DNA of 64,000 bases from Pseudaminobacter soli (ex Zhang et al. 2022) (GCF_014595955.1 NZ_JABVCF010000015.1:80681-144680); one strand, 5' to 3'. Positions 51,763-61,028 are shown, numbered from the stretch's first letter. The notes: generated by a model from the sequence alone, not told the origin. Translations and numbers: made by a program.

Positions 51763-52798
51763 ATGTCCATCATCGACCCGCTCCCGCGGTCCTTCGAGAG
51801 CGAGGCGCTTCTCGACGACTTCATGTCTTCGCCCTCCCCGGAACTTGTTCGCGATCTCGAGCAGGTACCTGGCGACATCATGATCCTTGGTGTCGGCGGC
51901 AAGATTGGGCCGACGCTTGCGCGCATGGCGAAGCGCGCCGCGCCATCGAAGCGGGTCGTCGCGGTGGCGCGGTTCTCCTCGCCCGGCCTGCGCGAGGAAC
52001 TGGAGGAGAAGGGCATCGACACAATGGTCTGCGACCTCCTCAATGCTGACGCCGTGAAGAAGCTGCCCAGGCTCGAAAACGTGATCTTCATGGCCGGCTT
52101 CAAGTTCGGGGCGCAGGCCGACCCCGGCCAGACCTGGGCGATGAACGTGCAGGTACCCGCGATTGTCGCCGACACGTTCCGCGCGTCGCGCATCGTCACC
52201 TTCTCGACCGGATGCGTCTATCCTTTCGCGACGGTACGTGAGGGCGGCAGCACGGAGGACGTAAAGCCTAATCCCGCCCGGCGAGTATGCGATCACCTGC
52301 CTCGGCCGCGAGCGGATGTTCCAGCACTATTCCAAGATCCACGGCACGCCGGGCGTCCTGTTCCGGCTGAACTATGCCATCGACCTGCGTTACGGCGTGC
52401 TGCACGACATCGCCAGGAACATTTTGGACGGGAAGCCGATCGACATTTCGATGGGACACGTCAATGTCATCTGGCAGGGCGATGCCTGCTCACAGGCGCT
52501 ACGCTGCCTCGCACATTGCTCGTCGCCGCCCATGCCGATCAACGTCAGTGGTCCGGAGATCCTGTCGGTCCGCTGGCTGGCGCGTGAACTTGGCGAACGC
52601 CTTGGCATGGAGCCGAATATCGTCGGAGAGGAGGCCGATCGTTCCTGGCTTACCAACACTGCCCGCGCGGTCCAGCTCTTCGGCTATCCAAAGGTGCCGG
52701 TGATGACGATGATGGACTGGGTGGCCGACTGGATATCGGCGGGCCGCCGGAGCCTTGGCAAGCCGACCAAGTTCGAGGTCAGAAGTGGTTCCTACTGA
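51763..52798 (+). pseudogene. NAD-dependent epimerase/dehydratase with a frameshift
   Basis: The gene starts MSIIDPLPRSFESE and encodes an SDR fold (DIMILGVGGKIGPTLARMAKRA, VIFMAGFKFGAQADP, IVTFSTGCVYPFAT). The reading frame changes after VKPNP: at about 52273-52280 one extra base turns the expected P-G-E-Y-A-I-T-C-L-G into R-R-V-C-D-H-L. The second frame then continues MFQHYSKIHGTPGVLFRLNYAIDLRYGV to SGSY-stop. Without the extra base the product would be about 345 residues, a normal extended SDR. It is a pseudogene unless the base is a sequence error. It is the second gene of the amidase operon. Confidence 0.75.
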
Positions 52799-53621
52799 CG
52801 AGGCAACAAGTGTCGTTCTGGGTCTTTCGGACATAGACGACGCGCTGCTGCTATCCGACGAGGCCCGCTGGAATCAGACGGCGGCCGACTGGGCCGTCTT
52901 CATGACTTCCGGGGAATGCTACGGGGTTCGAGTCGAAGGGCGCTTGGTTGCATCGGCCGCCATCCTGCCGTTCGGGGGCGGCTTCGGATGGATCTCGATG
53001 GTCCTCGTCACTGCCGACTGGCGACGCCGCGGCATCGCCTCGCGCCTGATGGGTCGCTGCATCGAGGCCCTGCGTGCCAAGGGTGCCGCCTCGCTGCTCG
53101 ATGCCACCCCCGAGGGCGCGCTCGTTTATAGCCAGCTCGGATTCCGAAGCTGCTGCGGCATGACGAGGTGAGGAGGGATAGGTCTCGGTGGCTCAACCCG
53201 GGCCGGCGATGCAGGCCAACTTGGGGCGCCGGAGCGGGATAAGGTCCTGAACGTCGATATTCGGGCGTTTGGGGGCGACCGGCGTTTCCTGCTCGAGAAC
53301 TTCCTCGATCGCGCCCACACTATCATACTTGGCGACGCCCGGTCCTATGTCCTCGTTCGTCAGGGCCGCCGAGCCGCCCAGATCGGACCGCTGGTCGCCT
53401 CCTCCGATTCCGAAGGGCGCGAGTTGCTGGAAATGGCCCTCGTGAGCGTTTCCAGCCCCGTCATCCTGGATGTGCTCGACGCGGGTGCCGGCCTGCACCC
53501 AGTGCTGACCAAACATGGTTTCGAGCCCTTCCGGACATTCGAGCGCATGGTTCTGGATCGTGCAGACCTGCCTGGAATTCCATCCAGCGTGATGGTCGCG
53601 GCTGGGCCGGAGTTCGGATAG
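52785..53621 (+). pseudogene. GNAT acetyltransferase interrupted by an in-frame TGA
   Basis: From a GTG at 52785 the frame encodes a GNAT core (LVASAAILPFGGGFGWISMVLVTADWRRRGIASRLMGR and LDATPEGALVYSQLGFRSCCGMTR) and then meets TGA at 53169-53171. The same frame stays open to 53621 and continues with the second half of this family (FLLENFLDRAHTIILGDARSYV, QIGPLVASSDSE, LHPVLTKHGFEPFRTFERM, AAGPEFG). Relatives usually have Trp after the TR, so TGG to TGA is the simplest explanation. It overlaps the epimerase end by 14 bases and is convergent with the ABC ATPase. Confidence 0.75.
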
Positions 53622-53624
53622 CGA

Positions 53625-55115
53625 CTACGCGGCCGCGTTCTTCGAGCCAGCACCTGTCGCGGCAACGAGCAGGGCGTGCTCGTCCAGGCCGGCATTGTCC
53701 ATCACCGCTGTGATGCGTCCGTGCCGGACGACGGCGATGCGGTGGCTGAGAGCGAGCACCTCGTTCAGTTCGGACGAGATCAGGATGATCGCGACGCCCT
53801 CCGCCGCAAGGCGCCGCAGCACCGCATAAATCTCCTCCTTTGCGCCGACGTCAGCGCCGCGGGTAGGCTCGTCGCAGATCAGTACCTTCGGCCTCGCGAG
53901 TAGAGCGCGCGCGAACAGAACTTTCTGCTGGTTACCGCCGGAAAGGGACCCGATCGGAGTGTCCAATGAAGCGGCAACCAGCCTCAGCCCGCGCAGCACC
54001 TCGCCGGCCTGAGCCCGCTCGCGGCGGAGCCGTAGAAAACTGCCGAGCGCAAAGCGATCGAGCGAGGCCGCCGTGGCGTTGCTGGTGACGGCGAGCGGGG
54101 CGAAGATACCGTCGCGCTTGCGGTCTTCGGTCATGTAGACGACGCCGGCGGCGAGCACCCTCGCGGGATCATCGGGCAGTGCTGCACCGAAGAGCGCGGC
54201 TGAGAAGCCGTCGCGAGGCCGCAGGCCGGCGATGCGATGAGCGATGGATGTGCGGCCGGCTCCCACTAGTCCCGCTAGCCCCAGGATTTCGCCTTCCCGC
54301 AGTTCAAGCGGCACTCCATTCTCGGAGATGCCTTCCAATTTCAAGGCTGTCCGGCGACCTTCGACGAGAAGAGCGGGTGCGGTGTTGGCCGCCACATCGC
54401 GACCCGTCATCAGCCGCACCAATTCGGACGAGGTGAGCGCGGATTTTTCACGCGTGGCGACGAGTGCGCCGTCGCGCATGACGGAAACTCTGTCGGCAAT
54501 CTCGAAAACCTCTTCCAGCCGGTGCGAGATGTAGAGAACCAGCAGTCCCCTCTCGCGCAGGGTGCGGATAACGCCAAAGAGCTTCGCCTGTTCCGAGATC
54601 GAAAGAACGGCGGTCGGCTCATCGAGAATGAGGATGCGCGCATCCGTTGCGAGCGCGCGGGCGAACTCGACAAGCTGGCGGTCGGCGACACCGAGCGAGC
54701 CGACGAGGGCGTCCGGCCGAAGCGAGATGCCGTAGCGGCCAAGAAGATCGGCGGCTGCGCGCGAGGCGGCGCGACGGTCGATGGCGCCGAAGCGGCCGCA
54801 AAATTCGCGGCCGAGGAAGATGTTGTCGGCGACCGTCAGCTCCGGGATCGAGCTGAACTCCTGATAGACGATGGCGATCCCTGCATCCCGCGCGTCGGCC
54901 GGCGAGACGAAGGATACCGTCTCGCCATTGACCGATATGGTTCCGGACGTCGGTGTGATCGTGCCCGACAGCAGGTTCATCAGTGTGGACTTGCCCGCAC
55001 CGTTCGCTCCGCAGACCGCGTGGACCTCCCCCGCCTCCGCGGCGAAATCCACGTGGTCGAGCGCAAGCACGCCGGGGAACCGGCGTGTCAGCGCATGGGT
55101 CTGGAGCAGAGGCAT
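53625..55115 (-). CDS. Sugar-type ABC importer double ATPase (RbsA/MglA family)
   Basis: The 496-residue ATPase has two ABC domains. Domain 1 has GANGAGKSTLMNLLSG and RILILDEPTAVLS. Domain 2 has a degenerate P-loop GLVGAGRTSIAH, but SLSGGNQQKVLFARALL and LICDEPTRGADVGAK are intact, as is normal for this family. It energises the two permeases encoded upstream. It is the last gene of the importer operon. Confidence 0.95.
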   Translation of the reverse strand: MPLLQTHALTRRFPGVLALDHVDFAAEAGEVHAVCGANGAGKSTLMNLLSGTITPTSGTISVNGETVSFVSPADARDAGIAIVYQEFSSIPELTVADNIFLGREFCGRFGAIDRRAASRAAADLLGRYGISLRPDALVGSLGVADRQLVEFARALATDARILILDEPTAVLSISEQAKLFGVIRTLRERGLLVLYISHRLEEVFEIADRVSVMRDGALVATREKSALTSSELVRLMTGRDVAANTAPALLVEGRRTALKLEGISENGVPLELREGEILGLAGLVGAGRTSIAHRIAGLRPRDGFSAALFGAALPDDPARVLAAGVVYMTEDRKRDGIFAPLAVTSNATAASLDRFALGSFLRLRRERAQAGEVLRGLRLVAASLDTPIGSLSGGNQQKVLFARALLARPKVLICDEPTRGADVGAKEEIYAVLRRLAAEGVAIILISSELNEVLALSHRIAVVRHGRITAVMDNAGLDEHALLVAATGAGSKNAAA

Positions 55116-55126
55116 CGACAGGCGTC

Positions 55127-56197
55127 TTACTGCGGCAAGAACTCGGTCGGCAGATCGGTCTTGAACCAGTCGTCGGGACGATCCGGTTCATGCAGCTTCG
55201 TGGCCTCGGCAGGATCGAGGTAGCGCGTCGGCACCACCACCGCGGTGGTGGTCGGCTGGCCGGTGAGGATCTTGACCGCCTGCTTGACCGCCTCGCGGCC
55301 AACCTCCAGGCCGCTCGTCACCGAGCCCCACTTGCCTTCCTTGGCCACCAGCTTCGTCCAGCCGTTATAGTCGTCGCCGGGAGAAAGGGTCAGTTCCTCC
55401 AGCCGGCCCGCCTCGTCAAAGGCCTCGTAGATGCCCATCGACATCTGCCCAGCCGGCGAGAAGGCGCCGTCGATTTGCGGGAAGCGCTGCAGCAGGTTCT
55501 CCGTGAGCTGCTTCGCCTTGGCGCGGTCCCAGTCGCCATATTCGGAGCTGATGAGCTCCATGTCGGGGTGGCTCTTGAGGACCTCCTGCAGGACGGCCAG
55601 TTGCACCACGGCGGCGGAGGAGCCGGCGATCGGCAGCATGGCGAAGATCTTGCCCTTGCCATCCAGCGACTTCACGAAACTCGTCGCCACCTGTTCGGTG
55701 TAGGTCCACTGGTTGACGTAGGCGTTGGAGGTGACCGCCTCGTCGCGCATGAAGTTGTAGCCGATGTTGATGGTGACGACACCCTTGTCGTGCGCCTTCT
55801 TGAGCACCGGAAGGATCGCCTTCTCGTCGACCGGCCAGAACAGGATCGCGTCGACCCCGCTGGTCAAAAGGTCTTCGATATCGGCCGCCTGCTTGGTCGG
55901 ATTGAAGGCCGCATCGGTGACCTTAACCTCCTTGATCTCTGGATGCAGCGAGGCTTCATACTTCACCGACTGCGCGGTGAAGTTGATCCAGGCGTTGCTG
56001 AGATAGCCGGCCGACACCCCGATGCTGAGATCGCCGTCCTTCTTGTACTTCGACGTATCGAGGGGCTCGCTGGCCCACTGCATGATCTGGTCGTAGGTCT
56101 CCTTCTTGGTGAGGTCCATTTCCTGGGCGACCGTCGCGCTCGTCGCAAAGCCGGCGACCATCGTCGCCACCACCATTGTCACGAGTTTCTTACGCAC
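55127..56197 (-). CDS. Sugar-type ABC substrate-binding protein (LacI-like/RbsB family)
   Basis: The 356-residue periplasmic protein has a Sec signal (KKLVTMVVATMVAGFATSATVAQEM) and the Peripla_BP_4 fold: LSIGVSAGYLSNAWINFTAQSVKYEA, DIEDLLTSGVDAILFWPVDE, VVTINIGYNFMRDE, GKIFAMLPIAGSSAAVV and DGAFSPAGQMSMGIYEAFDEAG. The GTG start at 56197 has a purine-rich site and fits the signal; the frame further upstream belongs to the permease region. The ligand is unknown but, given the regulon, may be an amide-bearing or sugar-like compound. Confidence 0.92.
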   Translation of the reverse strand: MRKKLVTMVVATMVAGFATSATVAQEMDLTKKETYDQIMQWASEPLDTSKYKKDGDLSIGVSAGYLSNAWINFTAQSVKYEASLHPEIKEVKVTDAAFNPTKQAADIEDLLTSGVDAILFWPVDEKAILPVLKKAHDKGVVTINIGYNFMRDEAVTSNAYVNQWTYTEQVATSFVKSLDGKGKIFAMLPIAGSSAAVVQLAVLQEVLKSHPDMELISSEYGDWDRAKAKQLTENLLQRFPQIDGAFSPAGQMSMGIYEAFDEAGRLEELTLSPGDDYNGWTKLVAKEGKWGSVTSGLEVGREAVKQAVKILTGQPTTTAVVVPTRYLDPAEATKLHEPDRPDDWFKTDLPTEFLPQ

Positions 56198-56220
56198 TTC
56201 CTCTACTCCCCTTCTGGTGT

Positions 56221-57207
56221 TTATTGTTGCGTGCGGGCGCTGACCCGCCAGCCGATCCATGAATGGGCGGCGGAGGCAGCGATGATGATGAGACCCTTGA
56301 TGGTGAGTTGCGCCGCGTAAGGCAGGCCCGCGACATTCGCCAGATTGAGCGCGATGAAGAGCACCATCACGCCAGCGAACGTTGCGCCCACGCTGCCACG
56401 GCCGCCCGCGAAGGTCGTTCCGCCAAGGACGACGGCGGCGAGCACGTCGAACTCCATGCCTGCGCCCGGATTGGTGCCGGAGACACCGGTGCGGGCAAGC
56501 AGGGCAAGACCTCCCAGCCCGGCGAAAAAGCCCGAGACGACATAGGCGATCACGGTGACGCGGTTGACAGGCAGGCCGGCGAGCCGCGCCGCGTCGGGAT
56601 TGGCGCCGATCAGGTAGACGCTTCGTCCGAAGCGCGTGCGCGACTGCAGGAAGATGCCGATCGCCATCGCGACGAGAAGGAAGATGACCAACACGGGCAA
56701 AACGCCGCCGACGCGGCTGTTCAGCACCTCGCGAAAGCCGGGCGAGACAATGCCGCGCGCCGTGCCGCCGGTTCCCATCTGCACCAGCCCGTAGACGACG
56801 ATCGACATGCCGAGGGTCAGGATGAATGCGGAGACCTTGCCGTGCGCGATCAGCAAGCCGTTGGCGAGCCCGATCGCCGCGCCGCAGGCACTGGCCGCAG
56901 CGATGCCGAGCCAGAGGTTCTCGGCCTTTCCGTCCATGACCAGGGCGCAAACCACGGCACTCATGGAAACGATCGCGCCGACCGAAAGGTCGACGCCGCG
57001 CAAAAGCATCACGAATGTGACGCCGACTGCGGTGATGCCGACGGGTGCCGCCTGCCGGACGAGATTGGTGAGATAGTTGATCTTGAAGAAGGCGTCGGAG
57101 GCCAGTCCTGCCAGCAGTAGGAGAACGACGAGCACGATCCAAACGGCGGCCTTGTCGAGCGACGGAAGGCGCAGGGATGCCCGCGGGGTATCGAGCGCCA
57201 TGCTCAT
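56221..57207 (-). CDS. Sugar-type ABC permease (RbsC family) 2
   Basis: The 328-residue permease has 8-10 helices and family blocks FVMLLRGVDLSVGAIVSMSAVVCAL, GLANGLLIAHGKVSAFILTLGMSIVVYGL, LIGANPDAARLAGLPVNRVTVIAYVVSGFFAGLGGLALLARTG and AVVLGGTTFAGGRGSVGAT. The start at 57207 overlaps the upstream permease stop by four bases (ATGA); the longer frame is unsupported. It pairs with the second permease. Confidence 0.93.
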   Translation of the reverse strand: MSMALDTPRASLRLPSLDKAAVWIVLVVLLLLAGLASDAFFKINYLTNLVRQAAPVGITAVGVTFVMLLRGVDLSVGAIVSMSAVVCALVMDGKAENLWLGIAAASACGAAIGLANGLLIAHGKVSAFILTLGMSIVVYGLVQMGTGGTARGIVSPGFREVLNSRVGGVLPVLVIFLLVAMAIGIFLQSRTRFGRSVYLIGANPDAARLAGLPVNRVTVIAYVVSGFFAGLGGLALLARTGVSGTNPGAGMEFDVLAAVVLGGTTFAGGRGSVGATFAGVMVLFIALNLANVAGLPYAAQLTIKGLIIIAASAAHSWIGWRVSARTQQ

Positions 57208-58157
57208 GCCGGCTGTGCAAGCTTGCCGGGGCGGTCGGCCAGGATTGCGATGATGACGATCACGCCCTTGACCACGATCTGCGTGAAGGCCGGCACCTGG
57301 AGCAGGTTCAGCAAATTGTTCAGCACGCCGAGGAAGAGGACCGCGCCGAGAATACCGAGGACACTGACGCGTCCACCCTTCAGCGGAGTACCGCCGAGCA
57401 CGACGGCCACAATCGCATCCAGTTCCAACCCGTTGCCCGCATTCGGGAAGCCAGTGCCCAGGCGTCCGGCCACGAGGAGGCCGGCGACGCCTGCGCACAG
57501 CCCCGAGACAAGGAACACGATCCGCGTCAACGAGAAGAGATTCAGGCCGGCCTTGCGCGCAGACTCCGCGCTGTTGCCCATGGCAAGGAGATGCCAGCCG
57601 AATATCGAGCGCTGCAAGGCATAATACGTCCCAATCGCCACCAAGGCGACCAGCACCAGCGAAACCGGAATGCCGCCTACGCGGCCGTTGCTCAGGAAGG
57701 CGATGAAGGGCGCGGCCTCGCCGATGCTGCGGTCGGTCAGCATGAAGATGAAGCCCTGCAGCACACTCAGCATGCCAAATGTGAGGATCAGCGGCGACAT
57801 GCGGAGCCGATTGATCAACTCGCCGTTGACGAGTCCGACCAAAGCTGCGAGCCCGAGGCAGGCGACGACAACGAGGAAGCCCATGCCGGGATATGCCTCG
57901 AACATCATGCACGCGACGACAGTGATCAATCCTACAAGCTGCCCTACCGAAAGATCGATCATGCCGCCGGCGATGACGAAGGCTTGACCCAGTGCCAGGA
58001 CAGCCAATGTCCCCGACTGCTCGAGTATGTTGGCCAGGTTGGAAAGGGTGCGGAACTGCGGCGCGGCGAAAATTCCGACCAGCGCCAGCCCGACCAGCGC
58101 CCAGTAGATCCGAGGCAGCCTTTGGTAAGCCGAAGCGCCAGCCGCGAAAGGCCGCAT
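57204..58157 (-). CDS. Sugar-type ABC permease (RbsC family) 1
   Basis: The 317-residue permease has AFVIAGGMIDLSVGQLVGLITVVACMMF, VGLVNGELINRLRMSPLILTFGMLSVLQGFIFML and DAIVAVVLGGTPLKGGRVSVLGILGAVL. It is the first gene of the importer operon and starts 20 bases from a TetR operator half-site pair at 58178. A TTG at 58163 is a possible earlier start. Confidence 0.93.
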   Translation of the reverse strand: MRPFAAGASAYQRLPRIYWALVGLALVGIFAAPQFRTLSNLANILEQSGTLAVLALGQAFVIAGGMIDLSVGQLVGLITVVACMMFEAYPGMGFLVVVACLGLAALVGLVNGELINRLRMSPLILTFGMLSVLQGFIFMLTDRSIGEAAPFIAFLSNGRVGGIPVSLVLVALVAIGTYYALQRSIFGWHLLAMGNSAESARKAGLNLFSLTRIVFLVSGLCAGVAGLLVAGRLGTGFPNAGNGLELDAIVAVVLGGTPLKGGRVSVLGILGAVLFLGVLNNLLNLLQVPAFTQIVVKGVIVIIAILADRPGKLAQPA

Positions 58158-58177
58158 TTGCAATCCACCCAGAAAGT

Positions 58178-58193
58178 AACTAGGTAGTTGGTT
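58178..58193. promoter_or_regulatory. TetR operator 2, between importer operon and tetR
   Basis: AACTAGGTAGTTGGTT keeps the right half-site GTTGGTT of the perfect operators and 11 of the 14 half-site positions overall. It is flanked by GTAAC and GTTAC. Its place in the 165-base divergent region suits control of both the importer and tetR itself. Confidence 0.7.
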
Positions 58194-58322
58194 ACCATGG
58201 AGGCGGATTGCCGGTCAATATGCAATACCCCATGGACGGACGCATCGCAGTTGCGTCGCAGGCACCTTGCGCCACCAGACTGACGCGGCCGCAGGCCGTA
58301 GAGTCGACGAGGAGAGAAGCCG

Positions 58323-59009
58323 ATGGCCGGACGAGCACCAAAACCCGCAGCGGACCGCGCCGAGCCGCGGCGGCAGCCCAAGCCGCGCGACTCGGCAGCG
58401 ACGCGAGCTGCACTGCTGTCGACCGCGATAAGCGAATTCGCCGAGAAGGGCTTTGCTGGCGCAAGGGTCGACGAGATTGCCAACCGTGCCGGCGTCAACA
58501 AGCAGCTGCTCTATCACCACTTCGGCAACAAGGACGACCTCTACCGAGTTGCACTGGAGACGGTGTACTCGGAAATCCGGGAGAAGGAGAAGGCGCTGCA
58601 CCTTGGCGACCTCGCTCCGATGGAGGCCATGCGCACGCTGGTCGGCTACTCTTTCGACTACCTTGTCGAGCATCCCGAGTTCATCAGGCTGTTGAACGAT
58701 GAGAACGCCCAGGGCGCGCCCCATGCGGCGAAATCCGAAGAGCTCACCGAGATGCACTGGCCGCTGCTCGAACTGCTTACCCAGACGCTGAAGCGTGGCG
58801 CGGCCGAAGGCCTGTTCCGCGACGACATGGATCCGATCAACGTCTACATCTCCATCGCGGGACTCTCCTATTTCTACTTCTCGAACAATCCGACCCTGTC
58901 GGCGGTTTTCGGCAAGAAGCTCAACTCACCCCAGGCGATTGCGAAGCGGCGAAAGCATGTGATCGAGTTCGCATTGGCCGCCTTGAAAAGAAACCAACCG
59001 GTTGGTTGA
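58323..59009 (+). CDS. TetR-family regulator of the catabolic regulon
   Basis: The 228-residue regulator has a basic N-terminus (Ala/Arg/Pro-rich, about 1-25), the HTH (EKGFAGARVDEIANRAGVNKQLLYHHFGNKDDLYRVALE) and a helical ligand domain (TetR_C type). Four matching operators lie before the amidase operon, the importer/tetR pair, the aldolase and the isochorismatase gene, so it probably represses all of them and itself. Its own last codons (AAC CAA CCG GTT GGT) form operator 3. Confidence 0.93.
   Translation: MAGRAPKPAADRAEPRRQPKPRDSAATRAALLSTAISEFAEKGFAGARVDEIANRAGVNKQLLYHHFGNKDDLYRVALETVYSEIREKEKALHLGDLAPMEAMRTLVGYSFDYLVEHPEFIRLLNDENAQGAPHAAKSEELTEMHWPLLELLTQTLKRGAAEGLFRDDMDPINVYISIAGLSYFYFSNNPTLSAVFGKKLNSPQAIAKRRKHVIEFALAALKRNQPVG
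58992..59007. promoter_or_regulatory. TetR operator 3, inside the tetR stop region, upstream of the aldolase
   Basis: AACCAAC-CG-GTTGGTT is perfect and covers the last coding bases of tetR and the first base of its TGA. It overlaps the perfect -35 TTGACA (59006-59011); TATCGT follows 16 bases later. The aldolase gene starts 94 bases downstream. Confidence 0.78.
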
Positions 59010-59101
59010 CACTTCTTGACCCTCTGCTATCGTCCGCCTTGTCGCGGACGGAAGCCTGACTCTCCATCTCGTGACGAGATGAGGCGACACGAGAGACCGG
59101 G

Positions 59102-60163
59102 ATGGGACTTCATCGCAATCAACTGCCTGCCGAGGTGGTCCGGGTCCTACGCGAAGGCTGTGTCATTCCGGCTCAGCCATTGGCGCTCACGGCTGAGCGG
59201 AAATTCGATCCAAAACGCCAGCGGGCCCTCACCCGGTACTATACCGACGCCGGCGCCGGAGGTCTCGCGGTCGGCGTACATACGACCCAGTTCGAAATAC
59301 GGGACGTCGGCCTTTACGAACCGGTGCTGTCGCTGGCGATGGAAGCTGCAAGGGAGTGGACCGACCGGCCGCTGGTCATGATCGCAGGCGTCGTCGGACG
59401 CACCGACCAGGCGATCCGCGAGGCGCGCACGGCAGTCGGGTTGGGGTACCACGCCGGACTGCTCAGCCTGGCGGCGTTCAAGGGCGCCACCCAAGACGAG
59501 ATCATCGAACATTGCCGCCGCGTCGCGGACGAAATGCCGCTCGTGGGCTTCTATCTTCAGCCGGCCGTCGGCGGACTAGCGCTGGATGCGGACTTCTGGA
59601 GACGTTTTTGCGAGATCGATAACGTCGTGGCGATCAAGGCAGCTCCGTTCAATCGCTATCGCACCATCGACGTCATGCGGGGCCTTGTCGAGGCCAGGGC
59701 CGAGGATCGCATAACGCTCTATACGGGCAATGACGACCACATCGTGCTCGACCTCGCCATCCCCTTCTCGATCCCCCGCGACGGCGTGCCGGTTATGGTG
59801 CGGTTCCAGGGCGGGCTGCTCGGGCACTGGTCGGTGTGGACGCGCGGCGCGGTGCAATTGCTCGATCGCATCAAGGCAGCGGTGGCAGTAGGACAGATCC
59901 CCGACGAGATTCTGGCGCTCGACGCGCGCGTCACCGATTGCAACGCCGCCTTCTTCGATGTCGCCAACAATTTCCACGGCTGTATCGCCGGCTGCCACGA
60001 AGTGCTGCGCCGCCAGGGTCTGCTCGAGGGCATCTGGTGCCTCAATCCGAACGAGACGTTAAGCCCGGGACAGGTCCAGGCCATTGACCGCGTCTGTCGC
60101 ATCCATGCCGATCTTGCCGACGACGACTTCGTGAAGGCGAACCTGCAGCGATGGCTGTCCTGA
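59102..60163 (+). CDS. Dihydrodipicolinate synthase-family aldolase/hydratase
   Basis: The 353-residue class I aldolase-like enzyme has Schiff-base Lys K179 (NVVAIKAAPFNRYRT) and the supporting Tyr Y151 (GFYLQPAVGG). It is about 50 residues longer than DapA and belongs to the branch that handles sugar acids, pyruvate or hydroxy-keto acids. It starts MGLHRNQLPAEVVR. With the amidase, isochorismatase-like and (lost) GMC and epimerase genes it suggests breakdown of an imported hydroxylated amide; that is inference. Confidence 0.93.
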   Translation: MGLHRNQLPAEVVRVLREGCVIPAQPLALTAERKFDPKRQRALTRYYTDAGAGGLAVGVHTTQFEIRDVGLYEPVLSLAMEAAREWTDRPLVMIAGVVGRTDQAIREARTAVGLGYHAGLLSLAAFKGATQDEIIEHCRRVADEMPLVGFYLQPAVGGLALDADFWRRFCEIDNVVAIKAAPFNRYRTIDVMRGLVEARAEDRITLYTGNDDHIVLDLAIPFSIPRDGVPVMVRFQGGLLGHWSVWTRGAVQLLDRIKAAVAVGQIPDEILALDARVTDCNAAFFDVANNFHGCIAGCHEVLRRQGLLEGIWCLNPNETLSPGQVQAIDRVCRIHADLADDDFVKANLQRWLS

Positions 60164-60257
60164 AGCGGTTTCGCGCTTGACAGGCCGCTGTACGCGCATC
60201 TTCAGAAATACGATCCGAAGCCGCGGTGGCCCGCCGTAGCCTCTGCCGACGAGCCTC

Positions 60258-60280
60258 GCGGCGGCCGAAAAGGCCGCCGC
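60258..60280. terminator. Bidirectional terminator between convergent genes
   Basis: GCGGCGGCC and GGCCGCCGC form a perfect 9-bp GC stem with loop GAAAA, between the aldolase stop (60163) and the isochorismatase stop (60300). It can terminate both convergent transcripts. Confidence 0.7.
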
Positions 60281-60299
60281 CGTTCCAGCTTCGACGAGA

Positions 60300-60947
60300 T
60301 CAGGCCGCTTGCCCCAGCCAGCCGATAACGGTCTCGCTGTCGGCCACCCAGCCGAACTTCATGGCGAAGTTCTTCAGCGCCGCTGCCTTGAGTTCGTGAT
60401 CGAACGAAGACACGCCGTCCGAAACGACCGTCGTCCGATAGCCGTAGTGGAAAGCCTCACGCGCGGTCTGCTCGACGCAGATCTGCGCGACCGTTCCGGT
60501 CACCACCAGCGATTGCACACCGCGCTCCCGCAACAGCGCATCGAGTTGCGTATTGTGGAAGGAGCCGTAGCCGTATTTGTCGACGATCGGATCGCCTGCC
60601 GCAGGTGATAACTCGTCGATCACCGCTGCGCATTCCAGTTCACCAGGCGTGTCTTGGTAACGCCGGGAGACGCCCGGCCAGCAGCACTTCACCTCGGATC
60701 CGCACTGCGGCGACCATAGCCACATCAAACCGGGCGACTGTTCCGCCAGGAAGCGCGTGTAGATGACCGGCCGACCCAACTGGCGGAACGCGCCTGCCAG
60801 CCGCTGGATGGGCGCGATGGTCGATCTCGCTTCGGCCACCTCCAGTGGCGCCCCTGCTCGTACGAAATCGTTTTGCATGTCTACGATCAAGAGCGCTGGA
60901 TTCATCACGCGCTGGACGAGTGGAATATCGGCGGACGCCGGCGTCAT
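60300..60947 (-). CDS. Isochorismatase-like cysteine hydrolase
   Basis: The 215-residue protein has the Asp-Lys-Cys triad of the family: D23 (LIVDMQNDFVR), K124 (IVDKYGYGSF) and C157 (TGTVAQICVEQTA). Members hydrolyse amides or carbamoyl compounds (N-carbamoylsarcosine, biuret, ureidoacrylate) as well as isochorismate. The start at 60947 has a GGAGGGA ribosome site; the longer frame to 60998 is unsupported. A related TetR operator lies about 65 bases upstream, placing it in the same regulon. Confidence 0.94.
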   Translation of the reverse strand: MTPASADIPLVQRVMNPALLIVDMQNDFVRAGAPLEVAEARSTIAPIQRLAGAFRQLGRPVIYTRFLAEQSPGLMWLWSPQCGSEVKCCWPGVSRRYQDTPGELECAAVIDELSPAAGDPIVDKYGYGSFHNTQLDALLRERGVQSLVVTGTVAQICVEQTAREAFHYGYRTTVVSDGVSSFDHELKAAALKNFAMKFGWVADSETVIGWLGQAA

Positions 60948-61012
60948 GAGTCCCTCCCTGCGATGAGGCGCCCTTTGAAGGCCCTCAACGCAATCCATTC
61001 ATCCACTTTAAT

Positions 61013-61028
61013 AACTATTTGGTTGATT
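61013..61028. promoter_or_regulatory. TetR operator 4 (imperfect), upstream of isochorismatase gene
   Basis: AACTATTTGGTTGATT shares 10 of the 14 half-site positions with AACCAAC-NN-GTTGGTT. It is the weakest of the four sites, but its position in the promoter region of a gene of this cluster supports a function. Confidence 0.5.
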
